Source: Candidatus Nitrospira nitrificans (GTDB taxonomy: Bacteria; Nitrospirota; Nitrospiria; Nitrospirales; Nitrospiraceae). From it: DNA of 64,000 bases. The position numbers and the translations under genes were made by a program. Shown piece after piece: positions 39,701-48,700 of this stretch; the first letter of the stretch is position 1; each line of letters opens with the position of its first letter. The notes under the pieces are model-generated. The model did no database searches, had not been told where the DNA came from, and saw only the letters and a list, made by a program, of their open reading frames with translations. The stretch lies in the NCBI RefSeq assembly GCF_001458775.1, contig NZ_CZPZ01000034.1, positions 1 to 64,000 on the forward strand, in the 5' to 3' direction.

Positions 39701-42657
39701 TGGTTCAGCATTCACAGGTGCGGGAAGCCGTCGTGGCGGTCAGGGAAGATCGGCCGGGAAACAAGCGATTGATTGCCTACGTCGTAAATGAAAGTTCCGT
39801 GCGCGACGCCGCAGTCATCCGATCGTTCACGGCCGAGACGCTGCCGGACTACATGGTCCCCGCGGTGGTGATCTTCCTCGACGCGCTTCCGCTGACGCCG
39901 AATGGGAAGATCGATCGAAAGGCACTGCCGGCGCCGGACGACGGTGAGCCGTTGACGCAGAGCGGGACACCCCGCACCGCGGTTGAAGAAATCCTCGCCG
40001 GGATCTGGGCCGAGATTCTCGGGGTCAAACAGGTCGGCGTTCACGACAACTTCTTCGAGCTGGGCGGCCATTCGCTCCTGGCAACGCAGGTCGTTTCCAG
40101 GATCCGGACCTCGTTCCAGATCGAGCTGCCGCTTCGAAGCCTTTTCGAAGCCCCGACGGTCGAGGGGTTGAGCTCCGTTATCGTGCAGGCTCGCTCCGGC
40201 CCGGACGAGACGCCGCTGGTGCGGCCGGCGCTGGACGAGCGACATGGACCGCTCGCGCTGTCGTTCGCCCAGCAACGGTTGTGGTTCCTCTCGCGGATGG
40301 AGCCGGAAGGCTGGTCGTACAATCTACCGTTTGCCTTACGCCTGTCCGGCGCGCTCGATGTCGATGCCTTGTCGCACAGTTTCGAGCAGGTGATTGCCAG
40401 ACACGAAACGCTGAGGACGACGTTTCGCGAGGTCGAAGGCGAACCAGTGCAAGTCATCGGTTCGGCGGGTGAGTTCGTTTTGCCGCTGGATGATCTGAAC
40501 GGACTGCCTGACAATCGACGGGATGAGGCAGTACGGGAGGCCGCCTCGGTGGAGGTTCGACGGCCGTTCCGGTTGGATCAGGATCGGCCCATTCGCGCCA
40601 GGTTGCTGCGTCTGGCCGAGCGGGAACATGTCCTGCTCGTCACGCTCCATCATATCGCCGCCGACGCCTGGTCGATGACACTGTTGGCCCATGAGGTCGC
40701 GGTCTTCTATCAGGCCAGGGTCGGGCAGATGGCCGACACCACCGAGGCACTGCCGTCGTTGCCGGTGCAGTATGCGGATTTCGCCCGCTGGCAGCGACAG
40801 CTGCTGCAAGGACCGGTGTTGAATGGGCATCTGGCCTATTGGAAACAACGGTTGGGCGTCAACCCGCCGATCTTGAAACTGCCGACGGATCGGCCGCGTC
40901 CCGCCGTGCAGACCTTCCGCGGAGCCCGTCACGTCTTCACGGTCCCCGCGGAGCACGCCGATCGGTTGCGCGCGCTGAGCCGCAAACAGGGCGTGACCCT
41001 CTTTATGACACTTCTGGCGGCGTTCAACGCGTTCTTGTTCCGCACGACCGGGCAGGAAGACATCTTGATCGGCACCGACGTGGCCAACCGTAATCGTGAG
41101 GAAAGCGAGGGCCTGGTGGGATTTTTCGTCAATCTGCTGCCGCTTCGCAGCGATCTCGGCGGCAATCCCACATTCCTGGAGCTGCTGGCCCAGGCGCGAC
41201 GGACGGCCTTGGAGGCGTACGCGCATCAGGACCTGCCGTTCGAAAAGATCGTGGAAGCGCTGAAACTCAAGCGCGATCTGGGAGGCAACCCGCTGGTCCA
41301 CGCGCTTCTGGTGCTGCAAAACGTGCCGCCGCCGTCCATGGAATTGCCGGGGCTGGAAGTCGGCGCGCTCGAGTTCGAAAGCGAGGTCGCGCGGTTCGAC
41401 TTGGGGTTGTTCATGGAGGATGCCGATGAGGGCCTGACCGGCCTGTGGAAATACAGCACGGATCTCTTCGATGCCTCCACGATCGCCCTTCTCTCGGAGC
41501 GGTTCGTGACGCTGCTGGGAAGCGTTGCCGCCGGCCCCGAGACCAAGCTGTCCGCGATCGAGATCCAGTCTCGTGCAGAAAAGGAGTCCGCCATGATCGA
41601 ATCCAAGCAACGTGAGGAGAGCAAGTTCAAGCGGTTCAAGAACATTCAGCCGAAGGCGGTGTCTCTCGCTCAACGGACGCTGGTCGAGCGGCGGTATCTC
41701 GAGTCGGATCAGCCGTTGCCGTTGGTCCTGCAGCCGACGGTCGAGGACGTGGATCTGGCCGCCTGGGCGCAGGACAACAGGCAGAAAGTCGAACAAGAAT
41801 TACTCGCGCACGGAGCCATCCTGTTTCGCGGGTTCCCGCTCAAGGGGGCTGAGGATTTCGAGCAGGTCGCTCAAGCGCTATGCCCCACGTTGTTCGGCGA
41901 ATACGGGGATCTGCCGCGGGAGAAAGCAGGGCGCCGCCTGTACGGATCCACACCCTATCCGGCCGACAGGTCCATTCTCTTTCACAACGAAAGCTCACAT
42001 CTGCATCGCTGGCCGTTGAAACAATCATTTTTCTGCGTGCAGGCGGCGCAGGAGGGCGGGGAGACGCCCATCGTGGATTGCCGGAAGATGTGTGAGCGCC
42101 TGCGGCCGGAGTTGCGCGAGAAATTTCAGGAGCGGGCATTGATGTATGTGAGGAATTTCACGCCGGGGTTCGACGTAAGCTGGCAGGACTTCTTTCACAC
42201 CGAAGACCAGGCCGCCGTCGAAGAGACGTGCCGGCAGCACGGTGTCGAATGGGAATGGACGTCGGACGGAGGGATGCGGACCAGACAGGCTTGTCCGGCG
42301 ATCATCAAGCACCCTAAAACCGGCGACTTGGTGTTCTTCAACCAGATCCAACTCCATCACATCTCCTATCTGGAACCGGCGGTTCGGAACTCGCTGATCG
42401 AGGTGCTGGGCATCGAACGGGTGCCGCGCAACGTGTACTTCGGCGACGGCTCTCCGATCGACGACGAGACGGCGGCGGAAATCGGCGAGCTCTACGAGCG
42501 GACATCGGTGCGGTTCCCTTGGCGGAACGGAGACCTGCTCATGCTCGACAACATGCTGGTGGCCCACGCCCGTTTGCCGTTCGTCGGCCCGCGGAAGATC
42601 GTCGTGGCCATGGGAGAGATGGTCAATCAGCGAGACGTGCAAATGGTGAACGTCTAG
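33763..42657 (+). CDS. NRPS with C-terminal dioxygenase: C-A(Asp)-PCP-C-A(Dab?)-PCP-C-TauD
   Basis: Residue map of 2964: C1 about 8-440 (HHILLDGWS at 143); A1 475-965; PCP1 1000-1065 (GGDSI); C2 1092-1530 (HHILTDDW at 1231); A2 1555-2060; PCP2 2075-2145 (GGHS); C3 2160-2590 (HHIAADAW at 2294); charged linker; SyrP-like TauD domain 2640-2960 (H-N-E near 2741, D-N-M-L-V-A-H near 2934). The A1 pocket D-L-T-K-I-G-H-I-G-K matches the aspartate code; A2 D-I-W-E-L-T-A-D-D-K suggests Dab. C3 has no A domain after it, so it must condense onto the Asp module opening the next protein, and the fused dioxygenase likely hydroxylates that residue. C1 follows an epimerase, so it should be D-L selective. I prefer the ATG at 33763 over GTG 33751. 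Confidence 0.92.
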   Translation: MSKRKDIESIHYLSPLQEGLLFHAVSDAAADPYFTQTGFVIDGELKLDPFEQAWQTVMERHPILRTGFVWDGVKQPMQVARLGVRIPLQILDWRALLGRQRDEALEVLLREDRRKPFDLLTPPMMRLTLIRIEDSRWYFINSHHHILLDGWSVALLLREVLTCYDALTHGRQPGLPPVRPYAEYLTWLRSRNLDTAENFWRTNLSGFSTPTALPLETPQCPASEELKSLPYAEQEVRLSKAEVETLTVAAKRRRLTLNTLAQGAWSVLLHRCTGDREVLFGATVSGRPAELPGSDVMVGLFINTLPVRVSIPSDAKLGDWLGSLQEQNSLLRQYEWTPLSRIRRWSGVPGGRPLFDSIVVFESYPEEESDTDQLGLRIAPMASQRQEAEYVLTAGRNNYPLSLMVEPAAEMRLILSYARERFAHEDITRLLGYYRTLLMAMAERPDVRLAELSPLNEAERDRLLTDWNRTMVLVDGTCVHERIERLARKRPEATAVVYEERSLTYGELDARADRLARYLQKCGVGPDARVGLCVERSLDLIVGLLGVLKAGGAYVALDPKLPKERLAYMLSDSGARVVLMQAASGDLFQDSDIRQVYLDRDWENISSGGDQPLRRDVRPENLAYVIYTSGSTGRPKGVAVEHRQVVNYVSGLLSRLPLEQATNFATVSTVAADLGNTSIFGSLCSGRALHVLSVERGFDPDAVAEYMAGHRIDVLKIVPSHLAGLLEAGRPEQVLPRRCLILGGEAAHGGLVERIRALAPGCEIINHYGPTETTIGALTHRIDQEADRQGPIPIGRPLANSQVFILDSDGQPTPVGVSGELYVGGDGLARGYLDRPDLTAERFVPNPFGERAGGRLYRTGDRARYRPDGAIEFHGRMDNQVKVRGFRIELGEIEAQLRADGRLKDAAVVVRAAADGAKQLAAYVVAPADLDPDSVRSSLAVHLPDYMIPSTVTVLEALPLTANGKIDRTALPDPEQAQTPQSTAYVAPRNEVETMLAQIWADVLHLDRVGIHDNFFTIGGDSIRSLQVVARAHKSGIKLTPKHLFEHPTVAETAAVAATALAESAPDFATQDFSLSGLDPAEIDRLFPDRSAVEDLYPLTPMQEGMLFHTLLNPGTGIYLMQQHYTWNGPLNLERLVEAWGRVIGRHPILRTAYIWKDLKRPLQVVQRRIDLAEAVHVLDWRGSSAAEQKDRLVHALEKELTDGFDMSRAPLMRIRLIRTGEESYHIVRSFHHILTDDWCFSILMMEVLSYYEAFLEGRSIDLPTPRPYRDYIAWLQRQDLGAAEVFWRKELEGFSAPTSLGVERLSAPRQEDVSEVGDEFGELSEPVTERLTALAQQQGLTLNTFLQGAWALLLSRYSGTHDVVMGVTVAGRPTELEGVESIVGLFINSLPLRVRIASDARLLEWLKGILADNYRVRQYEYPPLVQIQRWSEIPKGQALFKSLVVFENAPVDPRLGEQVGEVSLEFDHDRVHTNYPVTVVAYPGPRLGMRLSYDRRLFEPEAVRRMVGHLSHLLEAMATRPEARLCDLSLLSAEERAQLLVEWNRTAAERPEEKGFAELFEAQVRRTPDAVAAIDDERRITYHDLNRAANRVAHALRRRGVGPDGIVALLHTRGIDLLIMILGVLKAGGAYLPLDPHHPPARTAQILATSRPALLLTVRAHAALAEAAVAAAPESATQRMLLDFSVKETGPDDNPPRRGTSANLAYVIFTSGSTGVPKGAMVEERGMVNHLLSKIPALGLSGSDVIAQTASQCFDISVWQFLTGLLCGACTRILLDDLVRDPQRLLREIERSRITVWETVPSLLVSGLDGRVVPLSSLRWLLATGEAVTPELCRVWFSRYPSIPLMNAYGPAECSDDVAVHAVTKAPPDGATHVPIGRPIPHLRLYGLDGNGEPVPVDVAGELYIGGVGVGRGYLNDPVKTASVFVPDPFATEPGLRLYRSGDLVRFRSDGTLEFLGRRDHQVKVRGYRIELGEIEARLVQHSQVREAVVAVREDRPGNKRLIAYVVNESSVRDAAVIRSFTAETLPDYMVPAVVIFLDALPLTPNGKIDRKALPAPDDGEPLTQSGTPRTAVEEILAGIWAEILGVKQVGVHDNFFELGGHSLLATQVVSRIRTSFQIELPLRSLFEAPTVEGLSSVIVQARSGPDETPLVRPALDERHGPLALSFAQQRLWFLSRMEPEGWSYNLPFALRLSGALDVDALSHSFEQVIARHETLRTTFREVEGEPVQVIGSAGEFVLPLDDLNGLPDNRRDEAVREAASVEVRRPFRLDQDRPIRARLLRLAEREHVLLVTLHHIAADAWSMTLLAHEVAVFYQARVGQMADTTEALPSLPVQYADFARWQRQLLQGPVLNGHLAYWKQRLGVNPPILKLPTDRPRPAVQTFRGARHVFTVPAEHADRLRALSRKQGVTLFMTLLAAFNAFLFRTTGQEDILIGTDVANRNREESEGLVGFFVNLLPLRSDLGGNPTFLELLAQARRTALEAYAHQDLPFEKIVEALKLKRDLGGNPLVHALLVLQNVPPPSMELPGLEVGALEFESEVARFDLGLFMEDADEGLTGLWKYSTDLFDASTIALLSERFVTLLGSVAAGPETKLSAIEIQSRAEKESAMIESKQREESKFKRFKNIQPKAVSLAQRTLVERRYLESDQPLPLVLQPTVEDVDLAAWAQDNRQKVEQELLAHGAILFRGFPLKGAEDFEQVAQALCPTLFGEYGDLPREKAGRRLYGSTPYPADRSILFHNESSHLHRWPLKQSFFCVQAAQEGGETPIVDCRKMCERLRPELREKFQERALMYVRNFTPGFDVSWQDFFHTEDQAAVEETCRQHGVEWEWTSDGGMRTRQACPAIIKHPKTGDLVFFNQIQLHHISYLEPAVRNSLIEVLGIERVPRNVYFGDGSPIDDETAAEIGELYERTSVRFPWRNGDLLMLDNMLVAHARLPFVGPRKIVVAMGEMVNQRDVQMVNV

Positions 42658-42769
42658 CAAGCTGCCACATCATGTTCGGCATTGAACAGTCCGCGGGATG
42701 GTCAAAAGGGCCGTTCAGCGATGCGAGACCAAAGCCGGCGGAATGGTTCAACATCCTGCAAGAGGCATC

Positions 42770-45700
42770 ATGCAACCAAGCATCGACATACAAGGATTCC
42801 GGCTTTCTCCCCAACAAAAACGCCTCTGGGCGCTTCAGCAAACGTTCGGAGATGTGTGGTCGCAAGGGACGCTGGTGATCCATGGCGAGTTGGACGTCGT
42901 CCGCCTTGAACGGGCTGTGGACGCGGCGGTGGCCAAGCACGAAACGTTTCGAACTCTGTTCCGCAGGGAACCGGGCGTCAAGGTGCCGTTGCAGGTGATC
43001 GTTGAGCAGAGCAAGCCGACGTGGGAGACCGTCGAGCGACAGGCAAAGGACGCGGCGGCGCAGGCGACGAAGCGGGATGAGTTGCTCGATGAGCATCGCC
43101 GCCAGACGATCGATTGGGAGCGGGGACCGCTGGTCCGCTGCACCCTGTGCCGGTTGTCGAGCCGTGAGCATTGGCTCCTCATCAGTCTGCCTGCCATGTG
43201 TGCCGATGCCCGAACGCTTCGTAACCTGGCCGGCGAGATCGCCGAGGGGTACGGTGCCGCGGTGCGGCATGGACAGGCCGAGGAGCCCGTGCAGTACGCG
43301 CAATTCGCGGAATGGCAGAACGAGTTGCTCGCGGGGGAAGATGCGCCCAAGGGCCGGCAATTCTGGCGAGAGTCGCTGGCAGATCTCGCTCCGATGACCG
43401 TTCCGTTCGAGCAAGCAGATGAAGAGGCTGCCGGGCGGCGGACTGAGGCTCTCATTCGGGACCTGGATACGGAAGTCGTTGCATCGTTGCTGGCCCTGTC
43501 CGAACGGCGTGAGACGCCGGTTGAGGCACTGGTATTGGCGGCCTGGCAAACCGTGCTCTCCCGGGTCAGCGGCCGACGAGCCTATCAGATGGCATTGCTC
43601 AGCGACGGGAGAACATACGAAGAACTGGAATCCGGCATGGGGCTCTTCGCCAAGTGGGTGCCGCTGCGGTGCCTGGTCGATCCCGACAAATCGTTTCAGG
43701 AATTGGCGGCTGCGGTCGCGACCGACCAGCATCAGGCGCGTGAGTGGCAGGAGTACTTCATGTGGGACAGCGGGCCGGACGCGACAGCTCCGGCGACGAC
43801 GGAGTTGGTGGGATTTGAATTCGAGACGGTGAAGCCGCTCGCGCATGCCGCTGACGTTGTCTTCTCATTCGAACCGGCGGCTGTCCGGATTGAGCCGCTC
43901 AAACTGACCTTGACCTGTATCAAGCGGAACCGGTCGATTCAATTGCGTCTGCAGGCGAACGGAGGGCTGGTTCATCCGGCGGCGCTTCCGATCGTGAGCG
44001 AGGCCGTGACTGCGTTGCTCACCGGCGCGGCTGCACAGCCTGAAACGAGTGTCGGGCTGCTGTCCATGCTGAGCGAGTCGCAGCGGCGCGGATTGCTGCA
44101 TGCGGGCCACGGCGCCGCGTATCCGCTTCCGGCGGCGCAATCGCTCGTGACTCTGTTCGAACGGCAAGCAGCGGCGCGGCCCGAGACGGTCGCCGTCGTC
44201 TGCGGCGACCGCCGACTGACCTACGCTGAATTGAATGTTCGAGCCAACCAGATCGCGCATGGTCTGGACCGGATGGGAGTCGGGCGGGGCGCGCTGGTGG
44301 GATTATGTGTCGAACGCTCGATCGAGATGGTGGCGGGATTGTTGGGCGTGCTCAAGGCCGGCGCGGCCTATGTACCGCTCGATCCGGACAATTCCTCGGT
44401 TCGCGTTCGCCTCGCCTTCGAGGTTTCGCAGGCTGGGATTGCCGCCATCCTGACGCAGGAGAAATGGCGGTCTCGCTTGCCTGCCGCCGGGACGCCGCTG
44501 CACTGTCTGGACTTCCATGATTGGATCTTCGCGCAGGAGCCGTCAAACAATCCGGATCGGGTGATTCATCCGTTGGAATTGGCCTATGTGATTTATACCT
44601 CCGGATCCACCGGTGTTCCGAAAGGCGTCGCCGTGACCCATCTCGGAGTGTTGAACTACACGGGCTTCATCTGCCGCGCGCTCCGGGCAGAGGCGGACCT
44701 GAACTATGCGACCGTCTCGACACTCGGCGCCGATCTCGGGAACACCGTGATCTTTGCGTCGCTTGCGTCCGGCGGCTGCCTGCACGTGATCGAATACGAC
44801 ACGGCCACAGACGGACGGAAGTTCGGGGCCTATTGCGCGAAGCACCCGATCGATGTGCTGAAGATCGTTCCGGCCCATTTCCAGTCGCTGCTCGCTACGG
44901 CGGAGGGCGCCGAGGTGCAGCCTCGGCGTCTCCTCGTGCTGGGAGGGGATGTGTTGTCTCATGCGCTCGCCGACCAGGTGACGGCGTCAGGCCGCTGCCG
45001 TCTGGTCAATCATTACGGACCGACGGAGACCACGATCGGCTGTCTGACGTTTCCGGTCGAGCAACATCATGAAGACGCGAGACTCTCCGCAACCGTGCCG
45101 ATCGGCCGTCCGATCGACAATGCGGAAGCGTACGTTCTGGACGAGCGGCTCGAGCCGGCGCCGATCGGCGTGCCGGGAGAACTCTATCTCGGCGGGGCGG
45201 GACTGGCGCGCGGGTATCTTGGACGGCCCGACCTCACGGCCCAGCGGTTCGTACCCCATCCGTTGGCATCTGAACCGGGAAGTCGCCTCTACAAGACCGG
45301 TGACCTGGCGCGCGCCCTGCCGGACGGCACAGTGGAATTTCTCGGGCGAACCGATTTCCAGATCAAGCTCCGCGGCTACCGCATTGAATTGGGGGAGATC
45401 GAGGCGTGTCTTACCGAACATGCCGGCATCCAACAAGCGGTGGTCACGGCGCGAGCGAGCCGAGCCGGCGAGAAATATCTGGCCGCCTACGTCGTGCCCC
45501 GCGATTCCGGCGGTGAGCCGCCGGGATGGCGGGAGTTTTTGAAGGAGCGCGTGCCGGACTATATGATCCCCACCGCGCTGATCTGTCTGCCGGCGCTGCC
45601 GTTGAATCAGAACGGAAAAGTCGATCGCGCGCTTCTGCCGGATCCTGAAGAATATCTGGCGTCGAGCCGTCGTTATGTCGCGCCCCGCAATCCGGCGGAA

Positions 45701-48700
45701 GAGATGCTGGCGGCCATCTGGGGGACCATTCTGAAACGGGACCGGATCGGGATTCATGACGATTTCTTCGATCTCGGAGGGCATTCGCTGCTGGCCACGC
45801 AAGTGATGGCGCGGACGCGCTCGGTTTTTCATGTGGAACTGCCGCTGCGGACTTTGTTCGAGGCGACGACGGTGGCGCAATTGGCGGAAGTCATAGAGTC
45901 GGCCCGCTTGCTGGATGGAGACGCGGAAGTGCCGCCGGTCTCGCGAGTGGAGCGTGACGGACCGGCGCCGCTGTCTTTTGCTCAGCAGCGTTTGTGGGTG
46001 TTGACGCAACTGGACCCGGATGGCGCCTCTTACAATCTTCCGATCGCGCTGCGGTTGTCGGGGGCGCTTGATGTCGCGGCCTTGGAACGGAGCGTCAACG
46101 AACTGATCCGCCGGCACGAAGCGCTGCGGACCACGGTGGTCTTGATCGATGGACAACCGGCTCAAGTCGTGGCGCCGACATCGGCGGTGACGCTCCATGT
46201 GATCCCGCTCGAGCATTTGAATGCATCCGAACGGGAGGAGGCCCTGTTGCGGCTCGCCACGGCCGAAGCGCAGCGTCCGTTTGAGCTGGCCCATGGTCCC
46301 ATGCTGCGCGTGACGCTGCTCAGACTCGCTGCGGAAGAACACGTTCTTCTATTGACGATGCACCACATCGTGTCCGATGCCTGGTCCTCGCATATTCTGG
46401 TGCGGGAGATGACGGAACTGTACGTCGCTCAAGTCCAAGGCAGACCCGCGTTGCTGCCGGAGCTGCCCGTTCAATACGCGGATTTTTCTATCTGGCAACG
46501 GCAATGGCTGTCCGGCGCGCGTTTGAATCGCCAACTCGACTACTGGAAGGAGCGGCTGTCCGGCGCGCTTGAGCCGCTGAACCTTCCGATGGATCACCCG
46601 CGACCTCCGGTCCAGACTTCGCGCGGCGCGTCGCTGACGATCTCGTTGTCCTCCGAATTGTCTTCGGCAATGACCGAGCTCAGCCGGCGCGAGGGCGTGA
46701 CGCTGTTCATGACTCTGCTCGCCGGGTTCTATGCGCTGTTGTTCAGGTATACGGGCCGGCCGGATCTGATCGTCGGGTCTCCCATTGCCAACCGCACCAG
46801 GAGCGAGATCGAAGGGCTCATCGGTTTCTTCGTGAACACGCTGGCGCTACGGGCCGACCTGTCGGGAAATCAGTCAGTCCGCGAACTCTTGGCGCTGGTC
46901 CGACAGGTGTGTCTCGGCGCCTACACACATCAAGACATGCCGTTCGAAAAATTGGTCGAAGCGCTGCAGCCGGTGCGCGACGCCAGCTACTCGCCGGTCT
47001 TCCAGGTGATGTTCGAGCTTCAGAACGCGCCGACTGCCGAGTTGGCCGTGCCGGGACTTCGCATCGCCACAGTGGACGTGGAGCCGTTGACGGCCAAGTT
47101 CGATCTGACGCTGACACTGTGCGAAACCGAGAGCGGGCTGACGGCGTCGATGGAATACAATACCGATCTGTTTTCCGCAGACAGTGTCATGCGCATGCTC
47201 CGGCATTATCAACTGATCCTTCAAGACATGGCGGCGCAGCCCAATGCGACGATCGAGGAGTTGCGCCTGTTGACCGGCGAGGAAGAGCGGCGCTTGTTGA
47301 GCGATTGGAACGAGGGACCTTCCCTGCATGTGCCCGACCGGTCCATTCCCCAGCTGTTCGAAATGCAAGCGTTGGCGGCGCCGGACAGCGTGGCAGTTTC
47401 CTGGTTGGATCGGCGCGTGACCTATCGTGAGTTGAATCGTCGGGCCAACCGAGTGGCTCATGGGCTGCTGATCAAAGGAGTGAAGCCCGACACTGTCGTG
47501 GCGCTTTTGGGCGACCGAGATCCGGACTTTCTCGCGATGCTGCTGGGAATACTCAAGGCGGGCGGGATGTATTTGCCGCTCGACGCGGGGCATCCGGACC
47601 ATCGTCTGGCGCACATGCTCGACGAAAGCCGCGCGCGCGTGCTGTTGACCACGGAGATTCATCGCGCGCGCGAAGCCACTGGTGGAAAGGCTCACGGGGA
47701 ACGCAAGGCCGACCCTGCTGACGATGGAGGGGGTTCAATCGTCGGTGAAGCAGGACTTCAATCCCGACCGGTCTTGGCATGCGGCGGAAGCCACCTATGT
47801 GATCTATACGTCCGGCTCCACCGGGGCGCCCAAGGGAGCGATCATCGAACATCGCGGGATGCTCAATCACCTGTGGGGAAAAGTGACGACGCTTTGTCTG
47901 ACCGCAGACGACGTGATCGCGCAGACCGCGTCCCAGTGTTTCGACATTTCCATCTGGCAGTTTCTAGCTCCGCTCTTATGCGGTGGCCAAGTCTGCATCG
48001 TTCCCGACGAAATTGCTCACGATCCAGCCAGGCTGCTGCGTCATGTAGAGGCGACCGGCGTGACAGTCTTAGAGACCGTGCCTGCGCTATTGCAGAGCAT
48101 GCTCGATATGGCAGCCGACAGGAAGGCGGATGACCCGGAGCTCAAACGACTGCGGATGATTCTGCCGACGGGAGAAGCGCTGCCTGGTCAGCTGTGCCGA
48201 CGCTGGCTTGCCCGCTATCCGTCGATTCCGCTGGTCAATGCCTATGGGCCGGCGGAATGCGCGGACGACGTGGCTCTACACCAGATCAGCGAAAGCCCCG
48301 ACCCGCAAGTTGCCTCGATGCCGGTCGGCAGGCCGGTACCCAACCTCGAGCTGTATGTGCTGTCACCGTCTCTCCAACCGCTGCCGATCGGAGTGACGGG
48401 AGAGTTGTGCGTGGCCGGAGTCGGAGTCGGGCGGGGCTACTTGCGAAATCCGGCCAAGACGGCCGACGTATTCGTGCCCCATCCATTCTCGAAAGAGCCA
48501 GGCGCTCGTCTGTATCGGACCGGCGACATGGCCTACTACTTGCCGAACGGCGTCATCCAGTTTCTCGGGCGGATGGATCATCAGGTCAAGGTGCGGGGTT
48601 TCAGGATTGAGCTAGGAGAAATCGAGTTGCAGCTCCTCGAGCATCCGGACGTGCACGAGGCTGTCGTCGTGGTCAAAGAAGATGCCGGAGGCGATAAACG

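Noticed and set aside
47663-47681. Programmed ribosomal frameshift in the last NRPS
   Set aside because: No slippery heptamer or obvious downstream structure; simple slippage or an error in the CG repeat explains it better.
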